Source: Conchocele bisecta (lineage: Eukaryota > Mollusca > Bivalvia > Lucinida > Thyasiridae). From it: DNA of 64,000 bases. Under the pieces are notes generated by a model. That model had not been told where the DNA came from and made no database searches. It worked only from the letters and a program-made list of their open reading frames with translations. The translations under genes were made by a program, and so were the position numbers. Below are positions 9,970 through 21,686 of the stretch, piece after piece; the first letter of the stretch is position 1; each line of letters opens with the position of its first letter. Location of the stretch: the NCBI GenBank assembly GCA_029237695.1, contig CM055274.1, forward strand, positions 69,802,828 to 69,866,827, read 5' to 3'.

Positions 9970-10500
9970 TGGGATCACGTGATTTATAGTTTACACTGCA
10001 GTAATGGCGGCGCCCACGAGGTCTCGGGTAAATATTACTTTACATCAATACGACTGCGGATTATTCCTTTTAAAGATGACCATGTTCCAGCCGTTAACAC
10101 TACGAGCCCGCCAATACCGAAGTTAGCAGCATTACTTGTGTAACATTAGTTAGTCTGAACATTATGCGGAGAAACTTTGTCCGATATTTAGCACTAAACA
10201 AACTCATTACTATATAACATGCGTTATACAACATGCACGTTAACCAGAAAATATCGAACATTTCAGTCATTTACATTGTTTGTTTTGCATTATGTTGATT
10301 AGCTTACACATATTGTGTTGCTCTTGTTAGATAGTATACATTAGTTCCACGACATACACATTATTATGAGAACAAACGGACTGGGCTACACGTTCTATAA
10401 CAACAATAGTTACTGTCCTTCCCAATCATAATTTTGATAAACTGTACATTTTAGTTTTCATCTGATTATATTCACATTACAATATCAGTACAATTAAACT
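9970..10500. other. Downstream flank of the GPCR gene, nothing clear
   Basis: AT-rich sequence with no supported open frame. Given the minus-strand GPCR gene, it may hold that gene's 3' untranslated region and polyadenylation signal, but I cannot point to a decisive site. Confidence 0.4.
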
Positions 10501-10506
10501 GAATAA

Positions 10507-11502
10507 CTAAACTGGTAGTTTCCGAGAAGAAAGACGACGTATATCCGATGTCCCGTGTTTTGAGCACGTCAACAACGCCCTAAATGCGCGACGGAACTTA
10601 ACATTTCTGAGTCCATATATGACCCAGTTTAATCCGGAATTGATTAGGCCAAGGCTTGCCAGCAGATTCCTTGTGAACAGTAACGACTCCTTGTATATAT
10701 ACGTTAGTGAGATCAAACAATACGGGCCCCAACATATGGCAAACACGCCAGTCACCAGGAGCATCAAGCTTGTATGCCGTTTGTCCTTTAGCAAATGCCG
10801 TCGTACATTCGCCGTCCTTCCAAACATCCGTTTATTTGACAACGTCACGTTGGCGACTACAAGAAAGAGAAGAAAGTTCACCACTAAAGATGCTACCATG
10901 ATGGAGCTGAACAATATCCTATAGGTTACTGTCACCATGTCATCGATTCTGCAAACGAGTGTCGTTTCGTGGAAAGCATTTCCCCAGCCACTAAATGGTA
11001 TGAAACTGACCAATGTTATAAATATCCATGACACCACAATTAATGTAATAACCGTTCGCCGAAGAAATCTTCTCGTGTGTTCCATGGGATATTTAATGGC
11101 GGAAAACCGCTCTATCGACATGAGAAGAAGGTTCATCACCGATGCTCCCATAAATGCATTGCCGAGACAGTGGTGCCACATACAAACGTTCCTGTGTTTG
11201 GCCGCCTGTTTGGAAACAATTACAGTTATATCCATTGGCAACAATATGCATCCGACAAGAAGATCAGAAAGTGCCAAGTTCGCGATTAGAATATACACAT
11301 TTAATTTTCTTAGGTTTCTGTTAATTAATACTGTTATAATCACAAGACTGTTTCCGAACACCGTCGGTATAATGAGTACAATATCTAATGTGAAGAAGTA
11401 TACGTAAAGTTTCTGGAAAATGATGCCTTCTATTGATTCATCTCCTGGATATCTGGTAATATTTGTCTTGTTAAGCTCATTATGCGAACCGTTTAGTAAC
11501 AT
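10507..11502 (-). CDS. Class A (rhodopsin-like) G protein-coupled receptor, orphan
   Basis: A single-exon receptor of 331 residues with seven hydrophobic segments, expected in the plasma membrane. The N-terminus has three N-glycosylation sequons (Asn4, Asn11, Asn14). TM1 has GNSLVI (Asn51), TM2 LALSD (Asp80), TM3 ends in ERF (131-133) in place of DRY, TM4 has Trp159, TM6 has CWGP (257-260). Cys112 and Cys184 can form the usual TM3-ECL2 disulphide. TM7 reads NSGLNWVIYGLRN: the NPxxY proline is Trp293. Helix 8 is FRRAFRALL. Position 3.32 (Gly114) is not Asp, which argues against a classical amine receptor. The first ATG after an in-frame stop was chosen as start. Ligand and G protein coupling cannot be inferred. 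Plus-strand frames here are shadows. Confidence 0.93.
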   Translation of the reverse strand: MLLNGSHNELNKTNITRYPGDESIEGIIFQKLYVYFFTLDIVLIIPTVFGNSLVIITVLINRNLRKLNVYILIANLALSDLLVGCILLPMDITVIVSKQAAKHRNVCMWHHCLGNAFMGASVMNLLLMSIERFSAIKYPMEHTRRFLRRTVITLIVVSWIFITLVSFIPFSGWGNAFHETTLVCRIDDMVTVTYRILFSSIMVASLVVNFLLFLVVANVTLSNKRMFGRTANVRRHLLKDKRHTSLMLLVTGVFAICWGPYCLISLTYIYKESLLFTRNLLASLGLINSGLNWVIYGLRNVKFRRAFRALLTCSKHGTSDIRRLSSRKLPV

Positions 11503-11509
11503 GATCCAG

Positions 11510-11980
11510 TTGTAAGTATATTTAAAACACAGTTCATTTGGAAAAGTTAAACTGTTTCACAGAATAAATACGTTTAATAACTCGATCACAGTATATATTC
11601 AATTATATATACACACAGTATTATATCAAATATAGCTAACATATGATTCTACATGTATGAGAAATATGCTCATTAAGTTACATCCTGATTAAGTGGTACT
11701 CAATTAATAACAGGAAATCATACATGTACATGCACATTCAAAACGTATTCAGTAAAATAGTCAACAAAACACAAAACCCAACACACGTTTATCTTATCTT
11801 TTTCGGTTACTTCGAGGTTCATTTTGGTAGTACTACTTGGTCCTGTCGTCGATTATTTTGTCGGTTGAGTTTTGTGTCGTTCTATTTCATTCTTGCTTAT
11901 ATTCGTGTTCACAATATTAGCATTATCTTATTTAAATTGTTTTTGTTATTCATTGTCATGTTTTTTTGTGTTTTATGACC
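11510..11980. other. Upstream flank of the GPCR gene
   Basis: AT-rich sequence that should hold the receptor promoter and 5' untranslated region. No TATA box, CpG island or splice signal is clear enough to report. Confidence 0.4.
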
Positions 11981-11984
11981 CCGG

Positions 11985-12480
11985 TCTCGGTGGATCCGGA
12001 GGCATATCATGTTTGGACTGTTTGTCCGTGTTTCCGTCCGTCGGCCGGTCCGTGTGTCCGTCCGGCAGATTAAGAAGTTCGCCGGAGTTTCTCAATTCTG
12101 TCATAACTTCTATATCCCTGGAAGCATTACTTTAATATTTCCATACATAATACTTCTGCACAAATTCCACAAAACCTTGCTGTCCTTAATATGACCCTCT
12201 GAATTGTTCACACATTAAGTTTGATGCAGTTTCTCATTTATGTCATAACTTTTATGTCCCTTGACAGACTACTTAAATATTTAAACACAGCATACCTGTG
12301 GACAACTTCCACACATCCATTCTGCCCTTGATATGATATTGACCTTTTGACCTTCACAACTTTGAAACATTTTTAACACATTAAGAAGTTTACCGGATTT
12401 TACATAAGACTTGTTCACAAATGTTCCACATCCATGCTGCTCTTAATATGACCTTGACCGTTTGACCTTCACAAATGTGC
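11985..12480. repeat. Dispersed CCGTCCG-rich repeat with about 170-bp units
   Basis: Starts with GTCCGTCCGTCGGCCGGTCC and continues with two to three degenerate units containing GTCATAACTTCTAT, CCTTGACCTTTTGACCTTCA and similar words. The same vocabulary occurs in repeats at 20.9, 29, 39.6, 42 and 57 kb, so this is a widespread repeat class of this genome. Confidence 0.7.
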
Positions 12481-12805
12481 TTATGAATACATGTTACGTT
12501 TTGTTAATTTAATTTACCCACAGTTTCTCCAAGTTGCCACTGGGGTCATTCGTTTGCCTACAGGCCACATTTTCTTGTGTTGTTTGCGTCAGTTTATTCA
12601 TCGTTTTATTGACTTTCCATAATAATCATTGTACGGAGATAAACAGTAGCGTTTTCGACACTGCTAACAAACTCAGCCATCCTAGTGGACGATTATGTTG
12701 ACCGACCGTTCCAAGCCAGTATTCTTGCTGCCATGCGTCCTTGTTGCTAGTTTGTGGTGTGTTAGATTCTTCTTATGTAAGCGTATATTTACTTAGTGGA
12801 TCTTT
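12481..12805. other. No supported gene
   Basis: Nothing recognisable beyond ordinary AT-rich sequence between a dispersed repeat and a MITE. Confidence 0.4.
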
Positions 12806-12806
12806 G

Positions 12807-13078
12807 CAGGCGCGGATACAGAAATAATTGCGGGGGGGGGGGGGGTCTGTAATTAAAATTCGGCATAGCCGACCTCCGCGAGCGCGAAATCGTAAAGTAG
12901 GGGGGTCTGGGGGTCCTCCCCCATGAAAATTTGAGATGCCAGATCGCCGCAGATGCGATTTCCTGACACCTAGGCCACGAAAAAAGTCATCCAACTATTT
13001 CAGTATTGTAGATTTGCCGGGAGCAGGGGCGGGGGGGGGGGGGTCCGGACCGGACCCCCCCCCCTGTATCCGCGCCTG
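12807..13078. mobile_element. GGCGGATCCAG MITE family, copy 2
   Basis: The ends CAGGCGCGGATACAG and CTGTATCCGCGCCTG are perfect inverses. The 5-bp direct repeat CTTTG flanks the element (12802-12806, 13079-13083). Long G-runs and a C-run lie just inside the ends and a GGGGGTCTGGGGGTCCTCCC tract is in the middle. Confidence 0.9.
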
Positions 13079-13083
13079 CTTTG

Positions 13084-14120
13084 TGTTGCTTTTGTGCTAG
13101 TTTATGTGTTGTCGTTTTTGCAAATGGTGGTATCTAAACATGTATATTCCATTAGTTACCGGTGTTATCCACTGATCGTTCCAGGTCTATACCTAGTTAC
13201 GTTTACTAACACCACGTTTTCAATGTTTATTTTTGGTGTTTTTTTTACATTTATTTTTTGTTTGCTTATCAATTGTGGTTTGTGTGCTACCATATCATTT
13301 TATGCCAACCCCCCGGATGCGATAGTTAGGTGTGGGGGCATATTGCTTTGTTCGCCCGTCCGTAGTCAATTGCGTCGAAACGATTGTAAGAGTTTTTTCC
13401 ATCATGCCATAATGTCAATATTACTGGATGGATTGTTTTAATATTCGCACCCTTGATCATACCTGTGGACATATGTAACATACCCGTGTCACCTTTACCA
13501 TGACCCTGACATGTTGACCTTCACAAGGTTGTTGAGACACTCAGACATTTTTGACAGTCATGTATGCCAACGGGCATTTCCATGATTTACAAACATAACG
13601 TCATGTTTACATTGTGTTTCACTTTGACAGTCGGTCCCGGGAGACGTTATTGTTATGGACAGTGATATTGTTGTACCGTATGTGACTCACATGCACACGT
13701 GCAATCAAACGCGTACGGCACTTGCAATGCATTGTTTGTCTGGTAGTCGTTATCATGGATCTCTTGACAAGGTATTGTAGTTCCATCAATCATTCAATAA
13801 CTGCAGTTATGGTATGTGGACATTTGACATTTGCAATTTAAGCCACCTACTGAGGTCGAATGAAGTTATAGCGATGGTATGTGTTTCAGATGCTATATCT
13901 ATTATTGTGTTATAGCTGTTCGTGTTGTCCCTTTTTCATAATATTCATTGTTCACACACGAAAAACGAGAGCCCTGTTACTACGGGATATTAAACTGTCA
14001 TTGTTTCTATTCCGAAGATTTCTGAATAGTATATCCGAATGTTTGGTTGGGTATTCCATTCATTTGATTTCATTATCACCTTGTCGAATCTGCTTGCTTA
14101 TTCTCCGTGTCGGTATTAGT
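13084..14120. other. No supported gene; degenerate repeat at 13310-13560
   Basis: The section 13310-13560 (GGATGCGATAGTTAGGTGTG ... GTCCGTAGTC ... CTTGATCATACCTGTGGACA) belongs to the same CCGTCCG-type dispersed class. The open frames at 13094 and 13881 show only generic hydrophobic composition. Confidence 0.45.
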
Positions 14121-14373
14121 TTAACCCTTTGAATCCGAAAGCCCGCTATATAGCAAACAGTGTTTATGCAAACAGTGCATCCTGATGAGTCGGCTCGTAA
14201 CGAGCCTTCTCAACAGGATCTGCACTTTTTGAAAGTATTTTTCATATTTTTGAGAACAAAAATACCCCATTTTTATAAATGGACTGGTCTGAAAACCATT
14301 TTGTGACGGTTGGATTGGTTGCAAAATCAATAGATCAAAATCCATTCCAGTTACTGAGGGGTGAAAGGGTTAA
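14121..14373. mobile_element. TTAA MITE with AACCCTTTGA ends, copy 2
   Basis: The ends TTAACCCTTTGAATCCGAAA and GGGGTGAAAGGGTTAA are inverted and both lie at TTAA, as expected for a piggyBac-type target. It shares the GAGTCGGCTCGTAACGAGCC hairpin with copy 1 at 6910-7094 and is about 70 bp longer, so one copy is a deletion derivative of the other. Confidence 0.85.
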
Positions 14374-14904
14374 TACGTTAGTCATTGTATTGGTTGTCGA
14401 TTTTCCTTTACGTTGTAAGTACATGTACATTCATTTAAGCAACAATTTAATTCGTCTTTCGACGTTTATAATAATTCAGTTATTGCTGCCTATTGGCAAT
14501 TCGTCGCGTAATATATAACCTGAAACAGGAACTACATTTTGGGAAAACATGTTTTTTAGTTGTAAACTGATAATACTATATAATTTATATTGTAGAAATA
14601 AGTTTCATTTACTGATACTATTGAATTAGTTAAACACAAGTTAAATCAGAAGCGTAAATACTATATACAATAACTCCTTGGTTAAATTAATAACCATTGA
14701 TTGAACAAAAACTAGCCTTCTCAAACCGCTATAGTATACATTTTAGCATGAATATCCAGTCTGGTGAATTTATTATCGTTATATACGTGTACTATGCAAT
14801 GGATAGGATCCATCCGCTAAACAAACATGTGAGCTCTTTGACATCATGTATGTGATGTGTATGTCAGGGTCGATATGTACATCAAGTGCTATGGGGAGGA
14901 AGTG

Positions 14905-14985
14905 TGTATCGGTGCCACGTTAATTCAGTCGGTAGAACGTTGGTATGATAAACCAGAAGTCACGGATTTTAGTCCTGGTTCGGGT
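14905..14985 (+). repeat. tRNA-like (tRNA-Ile-like) SINE remnant
   Basis: The sequence TTAATTCAGTCGGTAGAAC resembles a tRNA A box and D arm. A stem TTGGT-ATGATAA-ACCAG resembles an anticodon arm, and TAGTCCTGGTTCGG resembles a B box. Pairing of the acceptor stem is not evident, so this is a tRNA-derived repeat remnant rather than a working tRNA gene. Confidence 0.45.
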
Positions 14986-15664
14986 GTGTATTTTTCTCAC
15001 CCTGTGGCATGTACATATCAAACCTCATTACTTTTAACGACATTTACAGATACATATAACTAGCATGTGCTCCTCTTAAAGTCTTCTCGGTTGAGAAGTG
15101 CCGAAAAATCAGTGTCTGAATATCAACCAAGACATACAACAACAACAACAATTTTGCGCGAAACGTCACGATTCTATGTGTGCTAGTCATTCTTCACATT
15201 TCCTCGACCAAAACAAGGTTGAGTCAATATAGGAAACGGATCCTACGGATCCTACTGCAGAATGGGATATCGATTGTACACATACATATGTCGTAAATGG
15301 AAATGCATTAAGATAGGAAATTTAGGGAAATATCGATATAAAAATAGCACTTTCGCTAGTGAATTGATTGATATTTTAGTCAGTTTGATACATAAAAAAC
15401 GATACGGCTCTGTCACATTATTTAATGTCGTAAACTCTGAATAGGATGTCGATTGGACACGCAAAATATGAATACATAGTCAGATTTTGCTCTTAATTCT
15501 AGGCAATACTGTAGAGTATAGGATGTCGGTAGTCAGAATAGGAAACCGATTTTGCCCATGAAGTATAGCAAATACTTGGGTAAAATTGGCATCCTATATT
15601 GACACTCGATGCTGGGTAGTCAGAATATGAAACCGATTTTGCCCATCACCAACAAATTGGCTTA

Positions 15665-15952
15665 TGCACCTATCAATGTCTTCCCCGCCCGAGGGGGCGG
15701 CGGGCATACACGGGGAATTAGACAGCAAAAAAATCCCGACATGCGGGAATTAGACAGCAAAATGACATAATCAAGAGACAGGAAATTTCAATTTAGTGGT
15801 CTCATAATATCACGATAGCTTGCTCAGGGGCGGGCAATTAGACACATATTTTCGCCCAACAGGCGGGAATTAGACAGTCACTTTTACAATTTGTCAAATT
15901 TCCCGGGGGTTGCCCGCCGCCCCCCCGGGCGGGGAAAACATTGATACGTGCA
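15665..15952. mobile_element. Harbinger-like MITE inside the satellite
   Basis: The ends TGCACCTATCAATGTCTTCC and its near inverse are followed inside by CCGCCCGAGGGGGCGGCGGG and its inverse. TTA flanks both ends, the 3-bp duplication expected of PIF/Harbinger elements. The interior has four copies of GGGAATTAGACAG-like words. Confidence 0.75.
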
Positions 15953-18900
15953 TTAGCCTAGACACAGATCAGCCTTCATATATTGACTCAACCGCTGCTG
16001 GATAGTCAGAATAGGAAAGCGATATTGCCCATGAAGTCGGAATAGGAATCCGATTTTGCCCATGAAATATACCAGAACGTAATGCCATTGTATGGGTAAA
16101 ATCGGGATCCCATATTGACACTCGATGCTGGTTAGTCAGAATAGGAAAGCGATATTGCCCATGAAGTCAGAATAGGAATCCGATTTTGCCCATGAAATAT
16201 ACCAGAACGTAATGCCATTGTATGGGTAAAATCGGGATCCCATATTGACGCTCGATGCTGGGTAGTCACAATAGGAATCCGATTTTGACCATGAAATATA
16301 CAAGAACGTCATGCCCTTGTATGGGTGAAAACGGGATCCCATATTGACGCTGGATGCTGGTTAGTCAGAATAGGAAACCGATATTGCCCATGAAATCAGA
16401 ATAGGAATCCGATTTTGCCCATGAAGCATACCAGAACGTAATGCCATTGTATGGGTAAAATCGGGATCCCATATTGACGCTCTATGTTGGGTAGTCAGAA
16501 TAGGAATCAGATTTTGCCCATGAAGTATACCAGAACGTAATGCCATTGTATGGGTAAAATCGGGATCCCATATTGACGCTCGATGCTGGTTAGTTAGAAT
16601 AGGAAACCGATATTGCCCAATGAAGTCAGAATAGGAATCCGATTTTGCCCATGAAGCATACCAGAACGTAATGCCATTGTATGGGTAAAATCGGGATCCC
16701 ATATTGACGCTCTATGTTGGGTAGTCAGAATAGGAATCCGATTTTGCCCATAAAGCATACCAGAACGTAATGCCATTGTATGGGTAAAATCGTGATCCCA
16801 TATTGACGCTCGATGCTGGTTAGTCAGAATAGGAAACCGATATTGCCCATGAAGTCAGAATAGGAATCCGATTTTGCCCATGAAGCATACCAGAACGTAA
16901 TGCCATTGTATGGGTAAAATCGGGATCCCATATTGACGCTCGATGCTGGTTAGTCAGAATAGGAAACCGATATTGCCCATGAAGTCAGAATAGGAATCCG
17001 ATTTTGCCCATGAAGCATACCAGAACGTAATGCCATTGTATGGGTAAAATCGGGATCCCATACTGACGCTCGATGCTGGGTAGTCAGAATAGGAATCCGA
17101 TTTTGCCCATGAAATATACCAGAACGTAATGCCATTGTATGGGTAAAATCGGGATCCCATATTGACGCTCGATGCTGGTTAGTCAGAATAGGAAACCGAT
17201 ATTGCCCATGAAGTCAGAATAGGAATCCGATTTTGCCCATGAAGCATACCAGAACGTAATGCCATTGTATGGGTAAAATCGGGATCCCATATTGACGATC
17301 GATGCTGGTTAGTCAGAATAGGAAACCGATATTGCCCATGAAGTCAGAATAGGAATCGATTTTGCCCATGAAGCATACCAGAACGTAATGCCATTGTATG
17401 GGTAAAATCGGGATCCCATATTGACGCTCGATGCTGGTTAGTCAGAATAGGAAACCGATATTGCCCATGAAGTCAGAATAGGAATCCGATTTTGCCCATG
17501 AAGCATACCAGAACGTAATGCCATTGTAAGGGTAAAATCGGGATCCCATACTGACGCTCTATGTTGGGTAGTCAGAATAGGAATCCGATTTTGCCCATGA
17601 AGTATACCAGAACGTAATGCCATTGTATGGGTAAAATCGTGATCCCATACTGACGCTCGATGCTGGGTAGTCAGAATAGGAATCCGATTTTGCCCATGAA
17701 ATATACCAGAGCGTAATGGCATTGTATGGGTAAAATCGAGATCCCATATTGACGCTCGCTGCTGGATAGTCAGAATAGGAAACCGATATTGCCCATGAAG
17801 TCAGAATAGGAATGCGATTTTGCCCATGAAATATACAAGAACGTAATGCGCTTGTATGGGTAAAATCGGGATCCCATATTGACGCTCGATGCTGGGTAGT
17901 CACAATAGGAATCCGATTTTGACCATGAAAAAATATACAAGAACGTCATGCCCTTGTATGGGTGAAAACGGGATCCCATATTGACGCTGGATGCTGGTTA
18001 GTAAGAATAGGAAACCGATATTGCTCATGAAATCAGAATAGGAATCCGATTTTGCCCATGAAGCATACCAGAACGTAATGCCATTGTATGGGTAAAATCG
18101 GGATCCCATATTGACGCTCTATGTTGGGTAGTCAGAATAGGAATCCGATTTTGCCCATGAAGTCAGAATAGGAATCCGATTTTGCCCATGAAGCATACCA
18201 GAACGTAATGCCATTGTAAGGGTAAAATCGGGATCCCATACTGACGCTCTATGTTGGGTAGTCAGAATAGGAATCCGATTTTGCCCATGAAGTCAGAATA
18301 GGAATCCGATTTTGCCCATGAAGCATACCAGAACGTAATGCCATTGTAAGGGTAAAATCGGGATCCCATACTGACGCTCTATGTTGGGTAGTCAGAATAG
18401 GAATCCGATTTTGCCCATGAAGTATACCAGAACGTAATGCCATTGTATGGGTAAAATCGGGATCCCATATTGACGCTCGATGCTGGTTAGTCAGAATAGG
18501 AAACCGATATTGTGCCCATGAAGTCAGAATAGGATCCGAATCCGTGGGAAAAGCCCATGAAGCATACCAGAACGTCCATGCCATTGTATGGGTAAAATCG
18601 GGATCCCATATTGACGCTCGATGCTGGTTAGTCAGAATAGGAAACCGATATTGCCCATGAAGTCAGAATAGGAATCCGATTTTGCCCATGAAGCATACCA
18701 GAACGTAATGCCATTGTATGGGTAAAATCGGGATCCCATATTGACGCTCTATGCTGTTAGTCAGAATATGAACCGATATTGCCCATGAAGTCAGAATAGG
18801 AATCCGATTTTGCCCATATTGAAGCATACCAGAACGTAATGCCATTGTATGGGTATCGGGATGAACCCATATTGACGCTCGATGCTGGTTAGTCAGAATA

Positions 18901-19048
18901 GGAAAAGGATATTGCCCATGAAGTCAGAATATGAATCCGATTTTGCCCATGAAGCATACCAGAACGTAATGCCATTGTATGGGTAAAATCGTGATCCCAT
19001 ACTGACGCTCGATGCTGGGTAGTCAGAATAGGAATCCGATTTTGACCA

Positions 19049-19134
19049 TGAGTGAGTGAGTGAGTGAATAGGGTTTAACGTCCGCTTTTCTGACATAGAG
19101 GTACAAGCCTCAGGGAGTCTACACGCAGACGGGC
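19049..19134 (-). mobile_element. 5'-truncated SINE fragment in the satellite, copy 1
   Basis: The 86 bp are the tail end of the 470-bp SINE family at 21.7, 34.0 and 36.6 kb, including the (GAGT)n terminus. The 9-bp direct repeat TTTTGACCA flanks it (19040-19048, 19135-19143). The target is itself satellite sequence. Confidence 0.85.
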
Positions 19135-20294
19135 TTTTGACCAGCTCGATGCTGGTTAGTTAGAATAGGAAACCGATATTGCCCAATGAAGTCAGAATAG
19201 CAATCCGATTTTGCCCATGAAGCATACCAGAACGTAATGCCATTGTATGGGTAAAATCGGGATCCCATATTGACGCTCTATGTTGGGTAGTCAGAATAGG
19301 AATCCGATTTTGCCCATGAAGTATACCAGAACGTAATGCCATTGTATGGGTAAAATCGGGATCCCATATTGACGCTCGATGCTGGTTAGTCAGAATAGGA
19401 AACCGATATTGCCCATGAAGTAAGAATAGGAATCCGATTTTGCCCATGAAGTATACCAGAACGTAATGCCATTGTATGGGTAAAATCGGGATCCCATATT
19501 GACGCTCTATGTTGGGTAGTCAGAATAGGAATCCGATTTTGCCCATGAAGTATACCATAACGTAATGCCATTGTATGGGTAAAATCGGGATCCCATATTG
19601 ACGATCGATGCTGGTTAGTCAGAATAGGAAACCGATATTGCACATGAAGTCAGAATAGGAATCCGATTTTGCCCATGAAGCATACCAGAACGTAATGCCA
19701 TTGTATGGGTAAAATCGGGATCCCATATTGACGCTCGATGCTGGTTAGTCAGAATAGGAAACCGATATTGCCCATGAAGTCAGAATAGGAATCCGATTTT
19801 GCCCATGAAGTATACGAGAACGTAATGCCATTGTATGGGTAAAATCGGGATCCCATATTGACGCTCTATGCTGGTTAGTCAGAATATGAAACCGATATTG
19901 CCCATGAAGTCAGAATAGGAATCCGATTTTGCCCATGAAGCATACCAGAACGTAATGCCATTGTATGGGTAAAATCGGGATCCCATATTGACGCTCTATG
20001 CTGGTTAGTCAGAATATGAAACCGATATTGCCCATGAAGTCAGAATAGGAATCCGATTTTGCCCATGAAGCATACCAGAACGTAATGTCATTGTATGGGT
20101 AAAATCGGGATCCCATATTGACGCTCGATGCTGGTTAGTCAGAATAGGAAAACGATATTGCCCATGAAGTCAGAATAGGAATCCGATTTTGCCCATGAAG
20201 CATACCAGAACGTAATGCCATTGTATGGGTAAAATCGTGATCCCATACTGACGCTCGATGCTGGGTAGTCAGAATAGGAATCCGATTTTGACCA

Positions 20295-20380
20295 TGAGTG
20301 AGTGAGTGAGTGAATAGGGTTTAACGTCAGCTTTTCTGACATAGAGGTACAAGCCTCAGGGAGTCTACACGCAGACGGGC
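20295..20380 (-). mobile_element. 5'-truncated SINE fragment in the satellite, copy 2
   Basis: Nearly identical to copy 1 (one C/A change near its start) with the same TTTTGACCA duplication and the same surrounding units, exactly 1,246 bp further on. It arose by duplication of the array segment, not by a second insertion. Confidence 0.9.
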
Positions 20381-20879
20381 TTTTGACCAGCTCGATGCTG
20401 GTTAGTTAGAATAGGAAACCGATATTGCCCAATGAAGTCAGAATAGGAATCCGATTTTGCCCATGAAGCATACCAGAACGTAATGCCATTGTATGGGTAA
20501 AATCGGGATCCCATATTGACGCTCTATGTTTGGTTGTCAGAATAGGAATCCGATTTTGCCCATGAAGTATACCAGAACGTAATGCCATTGTATGGGTAAA
20601 ATCGGGATCCCATATTGACGCTCTATGTTGGGTAGTCAGAACAGGAATCCGATTTTGCCCATGAAGTATACCATAACGTAATGCCATTGTATGGGTAAAA
20701 TCGGGATCCCATATTGACGATCGATGCTGGTTAGTCAGAATAGGAAACCGATATTGCACATGAAGTCAGAATAGGAATCCGATTTTGCCCATGAAGCATA
20801 CCAGAACGTAATGCCATTGTATGGGTAAAATCGGGATCCCATATTGACGCTCGATGTTGTGTAGTCCGAATAGGAAAGC

Positions 20880-21513
20880 ATTCTGATGACCCACCGCCCT
20901 CCGTTTGCCCCAAGGTTAAGGTCATATACTTAGTATGTTCATAAACTTAATGTTCTGGTAAATTTGTTACAACTTCTGTTTTTTTACAGTGAACACCTTG
21001 ATATATCATAGATGCATTTGTCTCGTGACCCTCTATCATGATGTAGCAAATCCATGACCCACTACCCACCCCTTACCAGGAAGGTTACACATTTTGTGCC
21101 ATCAAACACTTAATGTTGGGGTAAATTTATTACAACTTCTGTTACTTTAAAGGGAACACCTTGATTTTACATTTCTGTATTTGGCTGGCGACCCCATCAT
21201 GCCGTAGCAAATCCACTACTGACCCGCAAGGTCATTCATAAACTTAACCTTGGGGTAAAACTTCTGTTTCTTTACAGGGAACACCTTCATATTTCACACA
21301 TGCATTCGGCTAACAAATCCACGCAAATAAGAAAACACAACCATTAGTATTTCTTGAAAGTAGAAAAAGTGAGCAGGGGCTCACGTTTACCCCCAGCCGC
21401 CTGGACCAAACAAAAACAACTTCGATGCAAATGGTACGGATGGAAGGACGCACAGACGCACGGAATTAAGAAAACTATATACCCCTCGACATACTTCGTA
21501 TGCCGGGTGTATA
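20880..21513. repeat. Dispersed repeats: CCTTGA-rich units and family B copy
   Basis: 20880-21340 has three degenerate units with GGTAAATTTGTTACAACTTC and GGAACACCTTGATAT words. 21360-21513 is a family B copy: GTGAGCAGGGGCTCACG at one end and AACTATATACCCCTCGACAT ... TATGCCGGGTGTATAA at the other. Further family B copies are at 26418, 40020 and 42371. Confidence 0.75.
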
Positions 21514-21686
21514 AATATGTGTTATATTTGCAGTATTTGCAGTATTTGTAGTTCAGTGCAAATATTTTGGACAAATGACTTCCTTCCACAGCGTAGCCCG
21601 GCATTTTGCAGGTCTAAACGTACCCTTGCAAATTGCTGGGGTGTATTAGCTAATACAATGTTTGTGTAATGGCCACTAAATGGGAG

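Larger units (their letters stand above)
15530..20876. repeat. Satellite of 99-bp and 130-bp units
   Basis: The 99-bp unit joins a 31-bp block (GTCAGAATAGGAATCCGATT...) to a 68-bp block (GCATACCAGAACGTAATGCC...). The 130-bp unit is the same with an additional 31-bp block that differs mainly at two positions (AAACCGATAT for AATCCGATTT). Both unit sizes are interspersed across about 5 kb, roughly 40 units. The minus-strand frames (GSRFYPYNGITFW motifs) are open only because 99 is a multiple of 3; they change frame at 130-bp units. The array is interrupted at 15655-15990 and by two 86-bp SINE fragments. Confidence 0.95.

Noticed and set aside
10619..11407. Plus-strand frames opposite the GPCR gene
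   Set aside because: They are antisense shadows of a well-supported receptor with all seven membrane segments.
14905..14985. Possible tRNA-Ile gene
   Set aside because: The acceptor stem does not pair and the arms are degenerate; better read as a tRNA-derived repeat.
16136..20925. Many minus-strand open frames of 60-117 codons with GSRFYPYNGITFW-like repeats
   Set aside because: They follow the 99-bp satellite unit, which is a multiple of 3; frames switch at each 130-bp unit and there is no consistent start, stop or domain.
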